A stretch of 64,000 nucleotides of DNA from Methanococcus voltae (lineage in GTDB: Archaea; AGJL01; Methanococci; Methanococcales; Methanococcaceae), in NCBI RefSeq assembly GCF_017875395.1, contig NZ_JAGGMO010000002.1, forward strand, positions 124,001 to 188,000. Reading direction: 5' to 3'. A model generated the notes under the pieces. The model was not told the origin of the DNA. It was given only the letters and a program-made list of their open reading frames with translations, and did not search any database. Of the stretch, positions 45,889 to 54,899 are shown piece after piece. Numbering within the stretch: the stretch's first letter is position 1; every line of letters starts with the position of its first letter. A program made the translations under genes and the position numbers.

Positions 45889-46074
45889 TTATTCATCTAA
45901 TTTAATAACTTTAGGTTTTTTGATTGTTAAGGGTACAACATCGTTGGTTACCTCTTCAATTGCTAAATCTAAAGAAGAACTACTTTCTGAATCTACAGTA
46001 GTTGGTGCTCCACCAGAAATTTGCAAGGCTCTTGAACCTATTAATCTCGCTTTTTCAAATTTTGTATAGCTCAA
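45889..46074 (-). CDS. rpoK: DNA-directed RNA polymerase subunit K (Rpo6)
   Basis: A 61-residue homologue of Rpb6/omega. SYTKFEKARLIGSRALQISG contains the conserved KYE-R-x-IG-xRALQ-type core that clamps RpoA'. The C-terminal IKKPKVIKLDE is the family tail. The start codon is TTG at 46074 behind GGGTGATTTT, 39 bases after rpoN. A Ser-rich loop (SESSSSLDL) is mildly unusual. Confidence 0.92.
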   Translation of the reverse strand: MSYTKFEKARLIGSRALQISGGAPTTVDSESSSSLDLAIEEVTNDVVPLTIKKPKVIKLDE

Positions 46075-46113
46075 AAAATCACCCGCACGTAATTGTGAGT
46101 AATAGTAAATTAT

Positions 46114-46320
46114 TTATTTATATTCCATAACATCGTCAAATAAATCTTTTTCGTTTTGTAATCTGTGAGATGCAAACATTCTTCTACAACAGTATTTTGT
46201 GATTTGCAAGTCATCTAAAATATCATCTGGTTTTTCCCCATTACTAAGTCTTTCGTGGTATTCTTCGTATACTTCAGAAACGACAGTTCCACAAGAAAAG
46301 CATCTAACCGGAAACATCAT
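46114..46320 (-). CDS. rpoN: DNA-directed RNA polymerase subunit N (Rpo10)
   Basis: A 68-residue zinc-binding subunit homologous to Rpb10. MMFPVRCFSCGTVVSEVYEE has the CxxC pair and KYCCRRMFASH the second CC pair, the complete zinc-bundle signature. It starts at ATG ATG behind AAGGTGATAAC; either Met is possible. It is separated from rps9 by 418 bases, unusually far for this normally tight operon. Confidence 0.95.
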   Translation of the reverse strand: MMFPVRCFSCGTVVSEVYEEYHERLSNGEKPDDILDDLQITKYCCRRMFASHRLQNEKDLFDDVMEYK

Positions 46321-46738
46321 GTTATCACCTTTTGCCGGTAATTATTAAGTGTTTAAAGTGTATTGATTCTCATTAATATTTATTAAGCTATTATTTATTA
46401 ATATCTATTTTAGGATACATATTTATGATACATATGTTTTACATTATGTTTTATATTACCAAGTATTTAAAATTATAATTGTTAACATTACGTTAATAAA
46501 GTTAAATCTGATAAAAAACTTAAAAACTTAAAATCTAAAGCTTAAAACTTAGTAAACCATAATTTCTCAATATATTATTATTTTACTAATTGAAATGGAC
46601 ATTAATGACCCAATAAACTTAATAAGATTAATAATAGTAAAATCTAAAACTTAAAAATCAATAATTATTCAATATATGACTAATTCATAATTAATTTAAT
46701 TCATAAAAGTAAAATCTAAAAGATAAATAGTAAATAAT
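46321..46738. other. Long gap inside the ribosomal/RNA polymerase gene string
   Basis: About 418 bases between rps9 and rpoN on the minus strand. It holds two diverged copies of a segment beginning AAATCTAAA-CTTAAAA (near 46530 and 46640) and a pair of GATACATAT repeats near 46415-46440. No ORF or RNA gene is visible. A separate promoter for rpoN-rpoK is likely but I cannot fix its box A with confidence. Confidence 0.5.
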
Positions 46739-47143
46739 TTATCTGTATGATTTTTGTCTTTTAGCTCTTGGACCTTTTGAAGACTTACTTGGTTTGTGTG
46801 GTTCAGTTCTTCTTGCGTCACTAACTAACATTGTTCTGTCGTAAGCTAAGTACTTATCTTTTAATTCGAGGTTTCCTACGAATTCTACGATTGCTTTACC
46901 TAAAGCAGTTCTTGCTGCTTCTGCTTGACCAACAGCACCGCCACCTTTAACGTCGATGTCGATGTTAATGTTGTTTATTTCTTCACCAGCTAAGATAACA
47001 GGTTCCATTAACTTCATTTTTAAGTATTTGGATTCTGTTAATTCTATAGGCTTTTTGTTAATTCTAATTCTTCCGTTTCCTTCTTTAGCAGTAGCTCTTG
47101 CAACTGCAGTTCTTCTTTTTCCTACTGTATTGATAACTTTCAC
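46739..47143 (-). CDS. rps9: 30S ribosomal protein S9
   Basis: A 134-residue S9/uS9. [20 protein letters not shown] opens the domain, [20 protein letters not shown] is the family signature, and it ends in a basic tail with KRQKSYR that reaches the tRNA P site. The start is GTG at 47143 behind GAGGTGATTT, 16 bases after the rpl13 stop. Confidence 0.96.
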   Translation of the reverse strand: MKVINTVGKRRTAVARATAKEGNGRIRINKKPIELTESKYLKMKLMEPVILAGEEINNINIDIDVKGGGAVGQAEAARTALGKAIVEFVGNLELKDKYLAYDRTMLVSDARRTEPHKPSKSSKGPRAKRQKSYR

Positions 47144-47159
47144 GCTAAATCACCTCAAA

Positions 47160-47573
47160 TTAAAATTTAGCACCTAAGAAGCTACTTAATTCTCCCAAAG
47201 TTACGTACTTGTTGGTTTTTGGTATTGAACCTAAAATGATATCCGCTTCAACACCTGCAGGAGCTCCTACTTCAACTTTGATGTTTTTGAAAGCTGCTAC
47301 TCCTCTTGGTTTTTTGTAAGGGAGCATGCCTCTGATAACTCTTCTTAATATGTCTTCTGGTCTTCTTGGGAATTTTGGACCCATTTTTTTAGGGTTGGAA
47401 ATACTTTTTCTGTTTCTTAATTGCACGTATTTTTGGAAAACAAATTCTTTGCTACCAGTCATAATTGCTTTTTCAGCGTTGATAATGGTAACTTCTTCAC
47501 CGCTTAATGCAACTTTAGCAACGTATGAAGCTAATCTTCCAACTACAGCGTTTTCAGCATTAATAACAACCAT
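47160..47573 (-). CDS. rpl13: 50S ribosomal protein L13
   Basis: A 137-residue L13/uL13 with VVINAENAVVGRLASYVAKV, INAEKAIMTGSKE, and GPKFPRRPEDILRRVIRGML followed by PYKKPRG, the family core. It is closely coupled to rps9 downstream. The ATG follows GGTGGATAAGC. Confidence 0.96.
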   Translation of the reverse strand: MVVINAENAVVGRLASYVAKVALSGEEVTIINAEKAIMTGSKEFVFQKYVQLRNRKSISNPKKMGPKFPRRPEDILRRVIRGMLPYKKPRGVAAFKNIKVEVGAPAGVEADIILGSIPKTNKYVTLGELSSFLGAKF

Positions 47574-47743
47574 GCTTATCCACCTTTCGTGTTTATCGTT
47601 CGTATATTATTTATAATTGTAATTACGAGTATAATTAGTATGACTATTGTAAATAACTATTATTTAGCAATTAATAAGCTAATAAAAAACTTTTAAAATA
47701 TTAAAATCCAAAACTTAGAATTTTAAAATTTTAGAAATCTCAA

Positions 47744-48106
47744 TTATGCCATTATAACTACTTTTGAACCTTTAGGGTTTTGCTCTACGAGTTCTGGGAT
47801 TGTTATACATTTTCCACCGGCAGCTTCAATAGCTAATTTAGCGGTGTTTGAAAAATTAAATGCAGCTACTGTAACATTTTGTTTTAATGAACCAGCACCT
47901 AAAACTTTTCCAGCTACTACGATTGTGTCATTTTCTGAAGCATATCTGTTTATTTTACTGATATTTACTTCTGCTCTTCTTCTTGATGGTTTTGCCATTC
48001 TTTTAGCAACGTCTTTCCAAATTGGTGCTTCATTTTTAAAAGCTGCTTCTTTTAAGAATTGTACCAATCCGTGTACTTCAGGGTTTGTTGCAAGTAACTT
48101 TCTCAT
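47744..48106 (-). CDS. rpl18e: 50S ribosomal protein L18e
   Basis: A 120-residue archaeal L18e/eL18. RRAEVNISKINRYASENDTI, VVAGKVLGAGSL and the C-terminal VEQNPKGSKVVIMA are characteristic. The frame opens at ATG 48118, but GGTGAAAATC overlaps that codon and places ATG 48106 at the correct distance. It belongs to the rps13-rps9 string. Confidence 0.93.
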   Translation of the reverse strand: MRKLLATNPEVHGLVQFLKEAAFKNEAPIWKDVAKRMAKPSRRRAEVNISKINRYASENDTIVVAGKVLGAGSLKQNVTVAAFNFSNTAKLAIEAAGGKCITIPELVEQNPKGSKVVIMA

Positions 48107-48285
48107 GATTTTCACCATGTCATGTTTGATTATCTTATCGTTTTTCTAATATTAAATATTTATGAATAATCTAAGAATATTATAAATAATATTGTTTCGT
48201 GAAATTTTTGGAATTAATTACATCAAATATGCTAGATATTTGATATATTTAACTAATATATGTGTATCGTATTTAATTAAATTAT

Positions 48286-48304
48286 TAATTAATTAATTAA
48301 TTAA
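48286..48304. repeat. TTAA tandem repeat overlapping the rpoD stop
   Basis: About five TTAA units cover the last codon and the stop of rpoD (48297-48299 on the minus strand). Confidence 0.8.
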
Positions 48305-48878
48305 ATACATGACTTTCTAATTCAATTAAGCAGGTTTCTGCCTTATTTTTAAGAATTTCTAATGCAGATCTTACTAAATCCTCAGCTTCCATATTTTTGT
48401 GTGATTCTATCTTAAACTCTACGAGGTTATCTTCGAGTTGTGTATATACCACGTTGCATGGTTGCCATTTTGAATGAATTTTACCGGTTCCTACCAATGC
48501 TTCACATTCAGCTTCTAATTTTTGACCTTCTGACAATTTAACCAAAGGTATGTTCTCAAAAGCAGGTTCCCCAACTTCTGATTTTAAATCTGATGAGTAA
48601 ACTGTGCAAGGTCCTTCTTTAGATACTACAAATGTTATTAATTCATCAGAACTTACAGGTTTTCCTTTTATAGGTACCATACCTAACCTATGAGCTAAAA
48701 CTTCATCGTACATTGATGATGTGTTTTCATAGAAAAAAACATTTTCTATAGCATAAGTTGGTAATTCTGATATCATTATTCTTCTTAATGCACTGGAAAA
48801 AGACAAAGGAGCTTCAACTTTCATAGTTATAATTTCCCCGGTTCTTTTTACCTCTTTTTGCATATCAGTTATCAAAAA
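48297..48878 (-). CDS. rpoD: DNA-directed RNA polymerase subunit D (Rpo3)
   Basis: A 193-residue archaeal subunit D, the alpha/Rpb3 homologue that nucleates polymerase assembly. APLSFSSALRRIMISELPTY is the alpha-motif; DEVLAHRLGMVPIKGKP follows. It is shorter than forms that carry a four-Cys Fe-S insertion, and no ferredoxin-like cysteines are seen. GGTGAT at 48888-48883 is followed four bases later by TTG 48878; ATG 48866 is the alternative. Confidence 0.93.
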   Translation of the reverse strand, partial: FLITDMQKEVKRTGEIITMKVEAPLSFSSALRRIMISELPTYAIENVFFYENTSSMYDEVLAHRLGMVPIKGKPVSSDELITFVVSKEGPCTVYSSDLKSEVGEPAFENIPLVKLSEGQKLEAECEALVGTGKIHSKWQPCNVVYTQLEDNLVEFKIESHKNMEAEDLVRSALEILKNKAETCLIELESHVFN

Positions 48879-49056
48879 AATCACCAAATCAATTTCATAA
48901 ATATTTAATAACTACTTAATGGGTATTTATCATCTAATTATCTAATAAATTACCATAAATTCATTATAAACTTTAATTCTAAAATATAGGAATAATTAAA
49001 AGTAAAATTGATTAATTTATTCGTTATATTTTGAATAAATTTATAAATTAGATTAA

Positions 49057-49431
49057 TTATCTGTTTTTCCTTTTAGGTGTTGTACCATCGTGTGGAATTG
49101 GTGTAGCATCTTCGATTCTACCGATTCTAATTCCTGCTCTTGATAAAGCTCTGATAGCTGCTTGAGCACCTGGTCCTGGGTTTTTGGATTTTTGTCCACC
49201 AGCACCTCTTACTTTAACGTGAACGTGGTCGATACCTTTATCTCTGATTAAATCAGCGATTTTGAATGCTGCTTGCATTGCTGCGTAAGGTGATGACTCA
49301 TCTCTCTGGTTTCTTACAATCATACCACCAGATACCTTAGCAATTGTTTCTGAACCTGTTACATCTGTAACATGAAGTATTGTGTTGTTGTATGATGCGT
49401 ATATGTGCACTACTCCCCATTTTTGACTCAT
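49057..49431 (-). CDS. rps11: 30S ribosomal protein S11
   Basis: A 124-residue S11/uS11. [39 protein letters not shown] and the basic tail [11 protein letters not shown] are diagnostic. It starts 10 bases after the rps4 stop, behind a GGTGATTAA site. Confidence 0.97.
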   Translation of the reverse strand: MSQKWGVVHIYASYNNTILHVTDVTGSETIAKVSGGMIVRNQRDESSPYAAMQAAFKIADLIRDKGIDHVHVKVRGAGGQKSKNPGPGAQAAIRALSRAGIRIGRIEDATPIPHDGTTPKRKNR

Positions 49432-49440
49432 TTAATCACC

Positions 49441-49977
49441 TTATTGTTTTTCGTCTGCAACGGCTTTTGTTCTTTCAGGATGATTTTCAGCAGCCAGTGG
49501 TGAAATACCAACGTATGAAATAGCATCATTTTCTTCAAGTGCAACTAAGTATGAAGGTGATGATACTTTTCTACCGTTAACTGCAATGTGACCGTGTACG
49601 ATAAATTGTCTTGCTTGTTTTGGCGTTCTTGCTAAACCTTTTTTGTACACAATTGTCTGTAATCTTCTGTCTAAGATACTTTCAATGTTTAATGACAAGA
49701 TGTGGTCTAATGTTGGCTCTTGTTCAACTAAGATACCGTATCTTTTCAAAACAGCGAATAACTGAACAGCTTCTTTAGCACCTTGTGCTGTTGTGTTGCT
49801 GATAAGTTTTCTTGCTTGTCTTCTGTAGTTTCTTAATTGTGTTTCCATTTTCCACAATTCTTTTTTATTTGTTAAACCATACTTTTGACTTAAATCTCTT
49901 TCCTTGTTTATTCTTTCGCCAATCCAAGGATGATTAGGTGTGTCGTATTTTTTACTTAACCTTCTTGGGTCTCCCAT
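49441..49977 (-). CDS. rps4: 30S ribosomal protein S4
   Basis: A 178-residue S4/uS4. MGDPRRLSKKYDTPNHPWIG is the archaeal N-terminus; an S4 RNA-binding domain follows (RRLQTIVYKKGLARTPKQAR, QFIVHGHIAVNGRKV). The open frame runs to ATG 50001, but AAAGGTGAAAAC precedes ATG 49977. Confidence 0.96.
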   Translation of the reverse strand: MGDPRRLSKKYDTPNHPWIGERINKERDLSQKYGLTNKKELWKMETQLRNYRRQARKLISNTTAQGAKEAVQLFAVLKRYGILVEQEPTLDHILSLNIESILDRRLQTIVYKKGLARTPKQARQFIVHGHIAVNGRKVSSPSYLVALEENDAISYVGISPLAAENHPERTKAVADEKQ

Positions 49978-50205
49978 GTTTTCACCTTTTTGCATTTGCA
50001 TTTGCTTTTATTCGCATTTAATTGCATTTGCGTTCTGCCATGCTTAGGTCATTAGATAAATAGGTCTATCGACTTTAATATCGATTATATGCTATGCTAT
50101 TGAATAAAGCACTCGTTTTTGATAATTAAGTTACCGGATATGTCCTAATTACTTACAAAATACATATAATATATAATGCTAGTTATGAACATCAAAGTTA
50201 CTTAA

Positions 50206-50655
50206 TTATTTTCTTCTTTTAACACCCATTGAGCTACCTTTTCTGAATGAGCCTCTTGTTCTTTGGCCTCTACATGGTAATCTCAATTCGTGTCTGATAC
50301 CCCTGTAACATCTGAGTTTCTTCATTGTTGTGATATCTTCTTGAACGGTCATTGTTAAATCTGTTTCGATAAGGTGTTTGTCTAACCCTGAGTACACATC
50401 TTTTTTTCTGTTAAACATCCAAGATGGTATACCGTGTTTTGCTGGGTCTTCCAATACTGACTCGATTTTAGCGACTTCTTCATCACCGATGTAACCTGCT
50501 TGAACTTTAGGGTCTAACTCGGTTAATCTAATGATAGCTCTTGCCATTGCTCTACCAATACCTTTTATTTCTTGAAGAGCGTATTCTAAAGGACTTTCCC
50601 CTTTTAAATCTGTTTTAGATATTCTAATTCTGTGTCTAAATTCTGTTTGAGTCAC
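50206..50655 (-). CDS. rps13: 30S ribosomal protein S13
   Basis: A 149-residue S13/uS13. IKGIGRAMARAIIRLTELDP is the helix-turn-helix core; CYRGIRHELRLPCRGQRTRG and the basic tail GVKRRK complete the family pattern. The start is GTG 50655 behind a full GGAGGTG site; the open frame to 50745 is not coding because it enters the tRNA-Ser leader region. It heads the protein part of the rps13-rps4-rps11-rpoD-rpl18e-rpl13-rps9 string. Confidence 0.96.
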   Translation of the reverse strand: MTQTEFRHRIRISKTDLKGESPLEYALQEIKGIGRAMARAIIRLTELDPKVQAGYIGDEEVAKIESVLEDPAKHGIPSWMFNRKKDVYSGLDKHLIETDLTMTVQEDITTMKKLRCYRGIRHELRLPCRGQRTRGSFRKGSSMGVKRRK

Positions 50656-50691
50656 TCTTGCACCTCCAGAGATCTTCGTGTTTGATGACTG

Positions 50692-50707
50692 TAAAAAAAA
50701 TAAAAAA
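50692..50707 (-). terminator. T-tracts between tRNA-Ser and rps13
   Basis: On the minus strand, T6-A-T8 follows the tRNA-Ser 3' end by five bases. Such tracts end archaeal tRNA transcripts. It leaves only 37 bases before the rps13 start, with no box A in that space, so read-through from the tRNA promoter into rps13 seems required. Confidence 0.6.
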
Positions 50708-50711
50708 GTGA

Positions 50712-50796
50712 CGCAGAGAGGGGGATTTGAACCCCCGAGAGGCAAAGCCTCATACGGGTTCCAGCCGTACGCCTTTCCGGGCTAGACTATCTCTGC
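50712..50796 (-). tRNA. tRNA-Ser (anticodon GGA)
   Basis: An 85-base class II tRNA. Acceptor arms GCAGAGA/TCTCTGC pair perfectly, the anticodon stem TACGG/CCGTA encloses CTGGAAC (anticodon GGA), the variable arm pairs GAGGC/GCCTC, and the T-arm is GGGGG-TTCAAAT-CCCCC. The discriminator is G as expected for Ser. CCA is not encoded. It reads UCC and UCU codons. Confidence 0.97.
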
Positions 50797-50829
50797 ACAT
50801 CAACGTTTTTAAGTTTTCATTCGCTGTAG

Positions 50830-50844
50830 TATATAAAAGCATTT
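50830..50844 (-). promoter_or_regulatory. Box A of tRNA-Ser / ribosomal operon
   Basis: On the minus strand the site reads AAATGCTTTTATATA, a strong match to the methanogen box A. It lies about 35-48 bases upstream of tRNA-Ser, predicting initiation near 50806 with a leader of about 10 bases. Confidence 0.75.
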
Positions 50845-51533
50845 TGATTGTTAAGCGATAATTAATAAACTTATTAAACGAATATGGTATTCTAACTATA
50901 TAATTATAAATTCTATACTTATAAATTCTATTCATCTATTTATTAAGCAAATGCTTAATTTTTTACCAACCATATTAAATTAGGGTTTCTGACTTCAACC
51001 ATATAATCCATATGACCAATATATTCGTGTATAATCACATATATTTGTATTTTGCACTTTTTAAAAGGCAAATACCCGTATATTCACTTTAATATTAAAT
51101 TTACAGACTTAGGAACCTAATTCAACCAATTAATACCCAAATACATTGAAAACTACACTAAAAACTAAAATATAATTCCTAAATTTTCAAATACTGTCAT
51201 TTAGATTATAATTTAGTACATATTAAGTAATTCATTGTAATTAAATATATATCTGTGTTTCAGTCCCGTAATACTTCATCAAATACTATGTTAACTTTAT
51301 TTATATAGATTTCGATTTAAATCTACCAATAACGTTAGTTATCGTATAGATTACGTGTTTCTCATTTATTATAATAATATACTATAGAGATGTTATTTAT
51401 AATATATAAAGCTTTTTAAAACGCGTATATCGGAATATATGAATTTTATAATTTAATTTTAATTTTAAATTAAAATATACATAATATAATAATATAATAT
51501 AAAATAGTATATGTAGATATATGACAAATTATA

Positions 51534-51547
51534 GAAAGCTTTATATA
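51534..51547 (+). promoter_or_regulatory. Box A of tRNA-Cys
   Basis: GAAAGCTTTATATA is a near-perfect methanogen stable-RNA box A. It is centred about 60 bases upstream of tRNA-Cys, so the primary transcript probably carries a 5' leader of 30 or so bases. Confidence 0.8.
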
Positions 51548-51600
51548 GTAGAATAGCCTTCCTATACTTGTAAATAAAAGAAATAGAAAAACACGCAAGT

Positions 51601-51674
51601 GCCAAGGTAGTCTAGTCCGGCGAGGCAGCGGACTGCAGATCCGCTTCAGAGGGGTTCAAATCCCTTCCTTGGCT
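51601..51674 (+). tRNA. tRNA-Cys (anticodon GCA)
   Basis: A 74-base tRNA. Acceptor GCCAAGG/CCTTGGC pairs perfectly, the anticodon stem GCGGA/TCCGC encloses CTGCAGA (anticodon GCA), and the T-loop is GTTCAAATC. The discriminator is U, as usual for Cys. CCA is not encoded. In methanococci this tRNA can be charged through SepRS/SepCysS. Confidence 0.97.
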
Positions 51675-51685
51675 TTTTTTATTTT
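51675..51685 (+). terminator. T-tract after tRNA-Cys
   Basis: Six T residues, then A and four T, directly follow the tRNA 3' end, the normal end signal for an archaeal stable-RNA gene. Confidence 0.7.
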
Positions 51686-51731
51686 AGGCAAATATATTTA
51701 TTAATTTAGATTTACGATTATTATTTTATCT

Positions 51732-51769
51732 TATTTTTTATATACTATTTTATTTTTTATATACTATTT
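51732..51769. repeat. Two exact 19-bp tandem copies upstream of lysS
   Basis: TATTTTTTATATACTATTT occurs at 51732-51750 and 51751-51769, between tRNA-Cys and lysS. Each copy has a TTTATATA element, so one could act as a lysS promoter, but the distance to the start (about 170 bases) is long. Confidence 0.85.
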
Positions 51770-51927
51770 TATTCTTTGTTTTAATTTTTATATTAGATAA
51801 ATCATCAATTTTATATATCCCATAGTTAATCTTTTTATAAAATTAATACATAAGTAATTAAAATCACTTATTTAAGATTTTTACAAGTTTAAATTATACG
51901 CATAAAAATACTCTATGGAGGAAAAAC

Positions 51928-53547
51928 ATGTACTGGGCAGATGCTACAGCTGAAAAAATAATCAAAAAAAGAGATAGACAAGGAATTGAAGAATATGTCG
52001 TATCAAGCGGTATTACCCCATCTGGTCATATTCACGTTGGAAATGCAAGAGAAACACTTACTGCAGACGGTATTCACCAAGGACTCAAAAAAGCAGGAAA
52101 AAAATCAAAATTAATATTTGTTGCAGATGATTATGACCCACTTAGGAAATTATACCCATTCTTAACCGAAGAATACACAAAATACATTGGTATGCCTTTA
52201 AGTGAAATACCTTGTCCTGAAGGATGCTGTAATAGCTACGCAGAACACTTCTTAAACCCGTACTTAAACAGTTTAAAAGACTTAGGTATTGAAATTACTA
52301 CATACAGAGCAAGTGAGTGCTATAAAGCTGGTATGTACAACGATGCAATTATAAAAGCTCTTGATAATAGGTTAAAAATCAAAGAAATCCTCGATGGATT
52401 CAGAAAAGAGCCACTTGCTGATGACTGGTATCCTTTAAACGTTGTTTGTGAAAAATGCGGTAAAATGATAAACACAAAAATATTAGGATACAACAGTGAA
52501 GATAAAACAATTACTTACGTTTGTTCAGACTGTGGATTTGAAAATACCGTTCAGCCATTCGATGGAATCGGTAAATTACCATGGAGAGTTGACTGGCCTG
52601 CTAGATGGCAAATATTCGGCGTAACTGCAGAACCTATGGGTAAAGACCATGGTGCTTCCGGCGGTTCATACGATACCGGTGTTAAAATCTCAAGAATGGT
52701 TTACGGATACGTTCCACCTGAAAAAATGATTTACGAATGGATTCAGTTAAAAGTGGGCGATAAAGCTGTGCCTATGTCCTCCTCTGCGGGTGTTGTATTT
52801 GCAGTTAAAGATTGGAATGAGATTTGTCACCCTGAAATATTGAGATTCTTATTAGTAAGAAGTAAGCCTTCAAAACACATTGACTTTGATTTAAAAGGTA
52901 TTCCTAACATAGTTGACGATTACGATGAATTAGAAAGAAAATACTTCGAATTAATTGAAAAACAGAAAAATAATCCCGAAGAAGAAATAAACACAAATGA
53001 CCTCGATAAAATTAGATTATATGAGGTTGTAACCGCGAATATCCCTGAAAAATTACCTGTTCAAGTTGCTTACAAATTCTGCTCAATTATTGCACAAATT
53101 GCAATTGCAGATAATGAAGAAATTGATATGGAAAGAGCATACGACATATTAAGTAGAAATGGATATAATGTGGAAGAATTTACCGAATTTGATAAAACCA
53201 GACTTATTGCAAGACTCGAAATGAGTAAAAACTGGGCTAAAAACTACGGTGAAAAATTAATCATAAATACAAAAGAGCAAGCAAAAATGGAATATGAAAA
53301 ACTTTCAGATGCTCAAAAAGAATGGGTTAACACATTTATTGCAAGATTTGAAGCTCTCGAAACTCAGGAAATTACTGCAATGAACTTGCACGAGTTAATC
53401 TATGAAGTAGCTAATTCACTAGAATTAGATCCTAAAGAGGCATTTGGTGCTTCATACGCTATGTTATTAAGCAAAAAATACGGCCCTAAATTAGGTAGCT
53501 TCTTAGCTTCGTTAAATAGAGAAAAAGTAATCGAATTATACAAATAA
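51928..53547 (+). CDS. lysS: Class I lysyl-tRNA synthetase
   Basis: Charges tRNA-Lys; the class I form is typical of many archaea, unlike the class II enzyme of most bacteria. [18 protein letters not shown] has the HIGH-type motif (HVGN, residues 36-39), a zinc-binding-like segment has CEKCGK and CSDCGF, and [10 protein letters not shown] is the KMSKS equivalent. It is 539 residues long. The start follows a strong GGAGG at 51917-51921. Confidence 0.96.
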   Translation: MYWADATAEKIIKKRDRQGIEEYVVSSGITPSGHIHVGNARETLTADGIHQGLKKAGKKSKLIFVADDYDPLRKLYPFLTEEYTKYIGMPLSEIPCPEGCCNSYAEHFLNPYLNSLKDLGIEITTYRASECYKAGMYNDAIIKALDNRLKIKEILDGFRKEPLADDWYPLNVVCEKCGKMINTKILGYNSEDKTITYVCSDCGFENTVQPFDGIGKLPWRVDWPARWQIFGVTAEPMGKDHGASGGSYDTGVKISRMVYGYVPPEKMIYEWIQLKVGDKAVPMSSSAGVVFAVKDWNEICHPEILRFLLVRSKPSKHIDFDLKGIPNIVDDYDELERKYFELIEKQKNNPEEEINTNDLDKIRLYEVVTANIPEKLPVQVAYKFCSIIAQIAIADNEEIDMERAYDILSRNGYNVEEFTEFDKTRLIARLEMSKNWAKNYGEKLIINTKEQAKMEYEKLSDAQKEWVNTFIARFEALETQEITAMNLHELIYEVANSLELDPKEAFGASYAMLLSKKYGPKLGSFLASLNREKVIELYK

Positions 53548-53568
53548 ATAAAATAAAATAAAAATGTA

Positions 53569-53609
53569 ATAAATAAATAGTAAATAAATAGTAAATAAAT
53601 AATAAATAA
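53569..53609. repeat. 11-bp tandem repeat between convergent genes
   Basis: About three copies of AAATAAATAGT, the last degenerate, lie about 20 bases after the lysS stop codon, before the convergent hisC. Confidence 0.75.
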
Positions 53610-53683
53610 AATAAAATTTTATTTTTAATTCTTAAGTTTTATTTTTTAATTTTTTTAATTCTTTTTAATTTTTAATTTTCTTT

Positions 53684-54796
53684 TTATTCGACAACTTCTT
53701 TAAGTATATTTAGGAATCTTTCATTTTCTTCAAAGGTTCCTATTGATATCCTTACGTAATAAGGTTCTAATCCTGTGAAAGAGTAACAATCTCTAACAAT
53801 AACGCCTTTTTTAAGCAATTCTTCTGCAAATTGTGAAGAATTCATACCGTTTTTAACTTTTACGAGCATGTAGTTTGCTTCAGTTGGGTAAACTTCCAAT
53901 TCTTTAAATTGCTTTATTCCTTCGTATATCATTTCTCGGCTTCTTATTCCATCGTCGAGACTTTTATAGATAAATTCCTTATCTTGAAGTGTAGCGATTG
54001 CTGAAATTTGCGTAGCTCTTGTTAAACTGAATGCAGGTCTTATCCTCATCATATAATCGATTACCTTTGTGCTTGAAACACCGTAGCCGATTCTTTGACC
54101 TGCTAAACCTAAAACTTTTGAGAAGGTTCTTAATACAAGTACATTATCGTATTTTAAAGCCCAATCCGTTAAATCATATTCTTTTCGTGAATATTCAATG
54201 TATGCGTGGTCAATCATTACAAGAGCGTCAGTAGCTTCAACGATTTTCTTAATGTCTTCTGTTGGGACTACATTACCGGTTGGGTTATTAGGCGTACATA
54301 TGAAAATAACTTTTGTTTTATCGGTTATTTGACTTAAAACACTGTCAACGTCCAATTTAAAGTCGTTTTCCTCGTCATACTTAGCCCACTTTATATTTGC
54401 ACCATGTATTTTTGCGGAAATTGCATATTGTGTAAATGTTGGTATTGGAATTATAACTTCGTCGCCTTCATCAATCAAAATTCGCATAATAAGGTCGATT
54501 ACCTCATCTGCACCATCTCCCCCTACAATTAAGTTTTCTTTTGGCACGTCTGCAAAATTAGCTATCTCTTGTAATAAAAGCGGGTTTATTGATTCAGGGT
54601 ACTGACTAAATTTTGGTAATTCTTCGAGTAACTTATCCTTAATCATTGGCGAGCAACCCCAAGGATTTTCGTTTGAACCTAATTTTATAATTGTTTCAGG
54701 GTCTAAATTATATTTTCTTGCGATTTCTTCTTTTGATTTTCCCGGAACGTATGCTTTAAATTCCTTCACTACATTTCTTATTTTATCATCAATCAT
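53684..54796 (-). CDS. hisC: Histidinol-phosphate aminotransferase
   Basis: A 370-residue fold type I PLP enzyme of histidine biosynthesis. [13 protein letters not shown] at the N-terminus is the HisC signature, [20 protein letters not shown] and [18 protein letters not shown] (with the PLP Lys) follow, and [17 protein letters not shown] ends it. Related aromatic aminotransferases cannot be fully excluded. No other his gene is in the window, as usual for dispersed methanococcal his genes. Confidence 0.9.
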   Translation of the reverse strand: MIDDKIRNVVKEFKAYVPGKSKEEIARKYNLDPETIIKLGSNENPWGCSPMIKDKLLEELPKFSQYPESINPLLLQEIANFADVPKENLIVGGDGADEVIDLIMRILIDEGDEVIIPIPTFTQYAISAKIHGANIKWAKYDEENDFKLDVDSVLSQITDKTKVIFICTPNNPTGNVVPTEDIKKIVEATDALVMIDHAYIEYSRKEYDLTDWALKYDNVLVLRTFSKVLGLAGQRIGYGVSSTKVIDYMMRIRPAFSLTRATQISAIATLQDKEFIYKSLDDGIRSREMIYEGIKQFKELEVYPTEANYMLVKVKNGMNSSQFAEELLKKGVIVRDCYSFTGLEPYYVRISIGTFEENERFLNILKEVVE

Positions 54797-54899
54797 AAAA
54801 TCATCTCGGCTAATAAGTAAAAAATATTAATAAAATTTATATTAGTAAAATTATAAGAATTATGATTCATTTAATAACTTGTTTTAATTAAAATTTTAA

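Larger units (their letters stand above)
50797..51600. other. Non-coding spacer between two tRNA genes
   Basis: About 800 bases without a credible ORF on either strand. It contains the tRNA-Ser promoter at one end and the tRNA-Cys promoter at the other. In between is uniform AT-rich sequence with no GC-rich island, so a structured RNA is not obvious. A second TTTATATAG near 51300 could be a promoter without a visible gene. Confidence 0.6.

Noticed and set aside
50750-50935. A 61-codon open frame on the minus strand
   Set aside because: Its end lies within tRNA-Ser and it covers the tRNA promoter.
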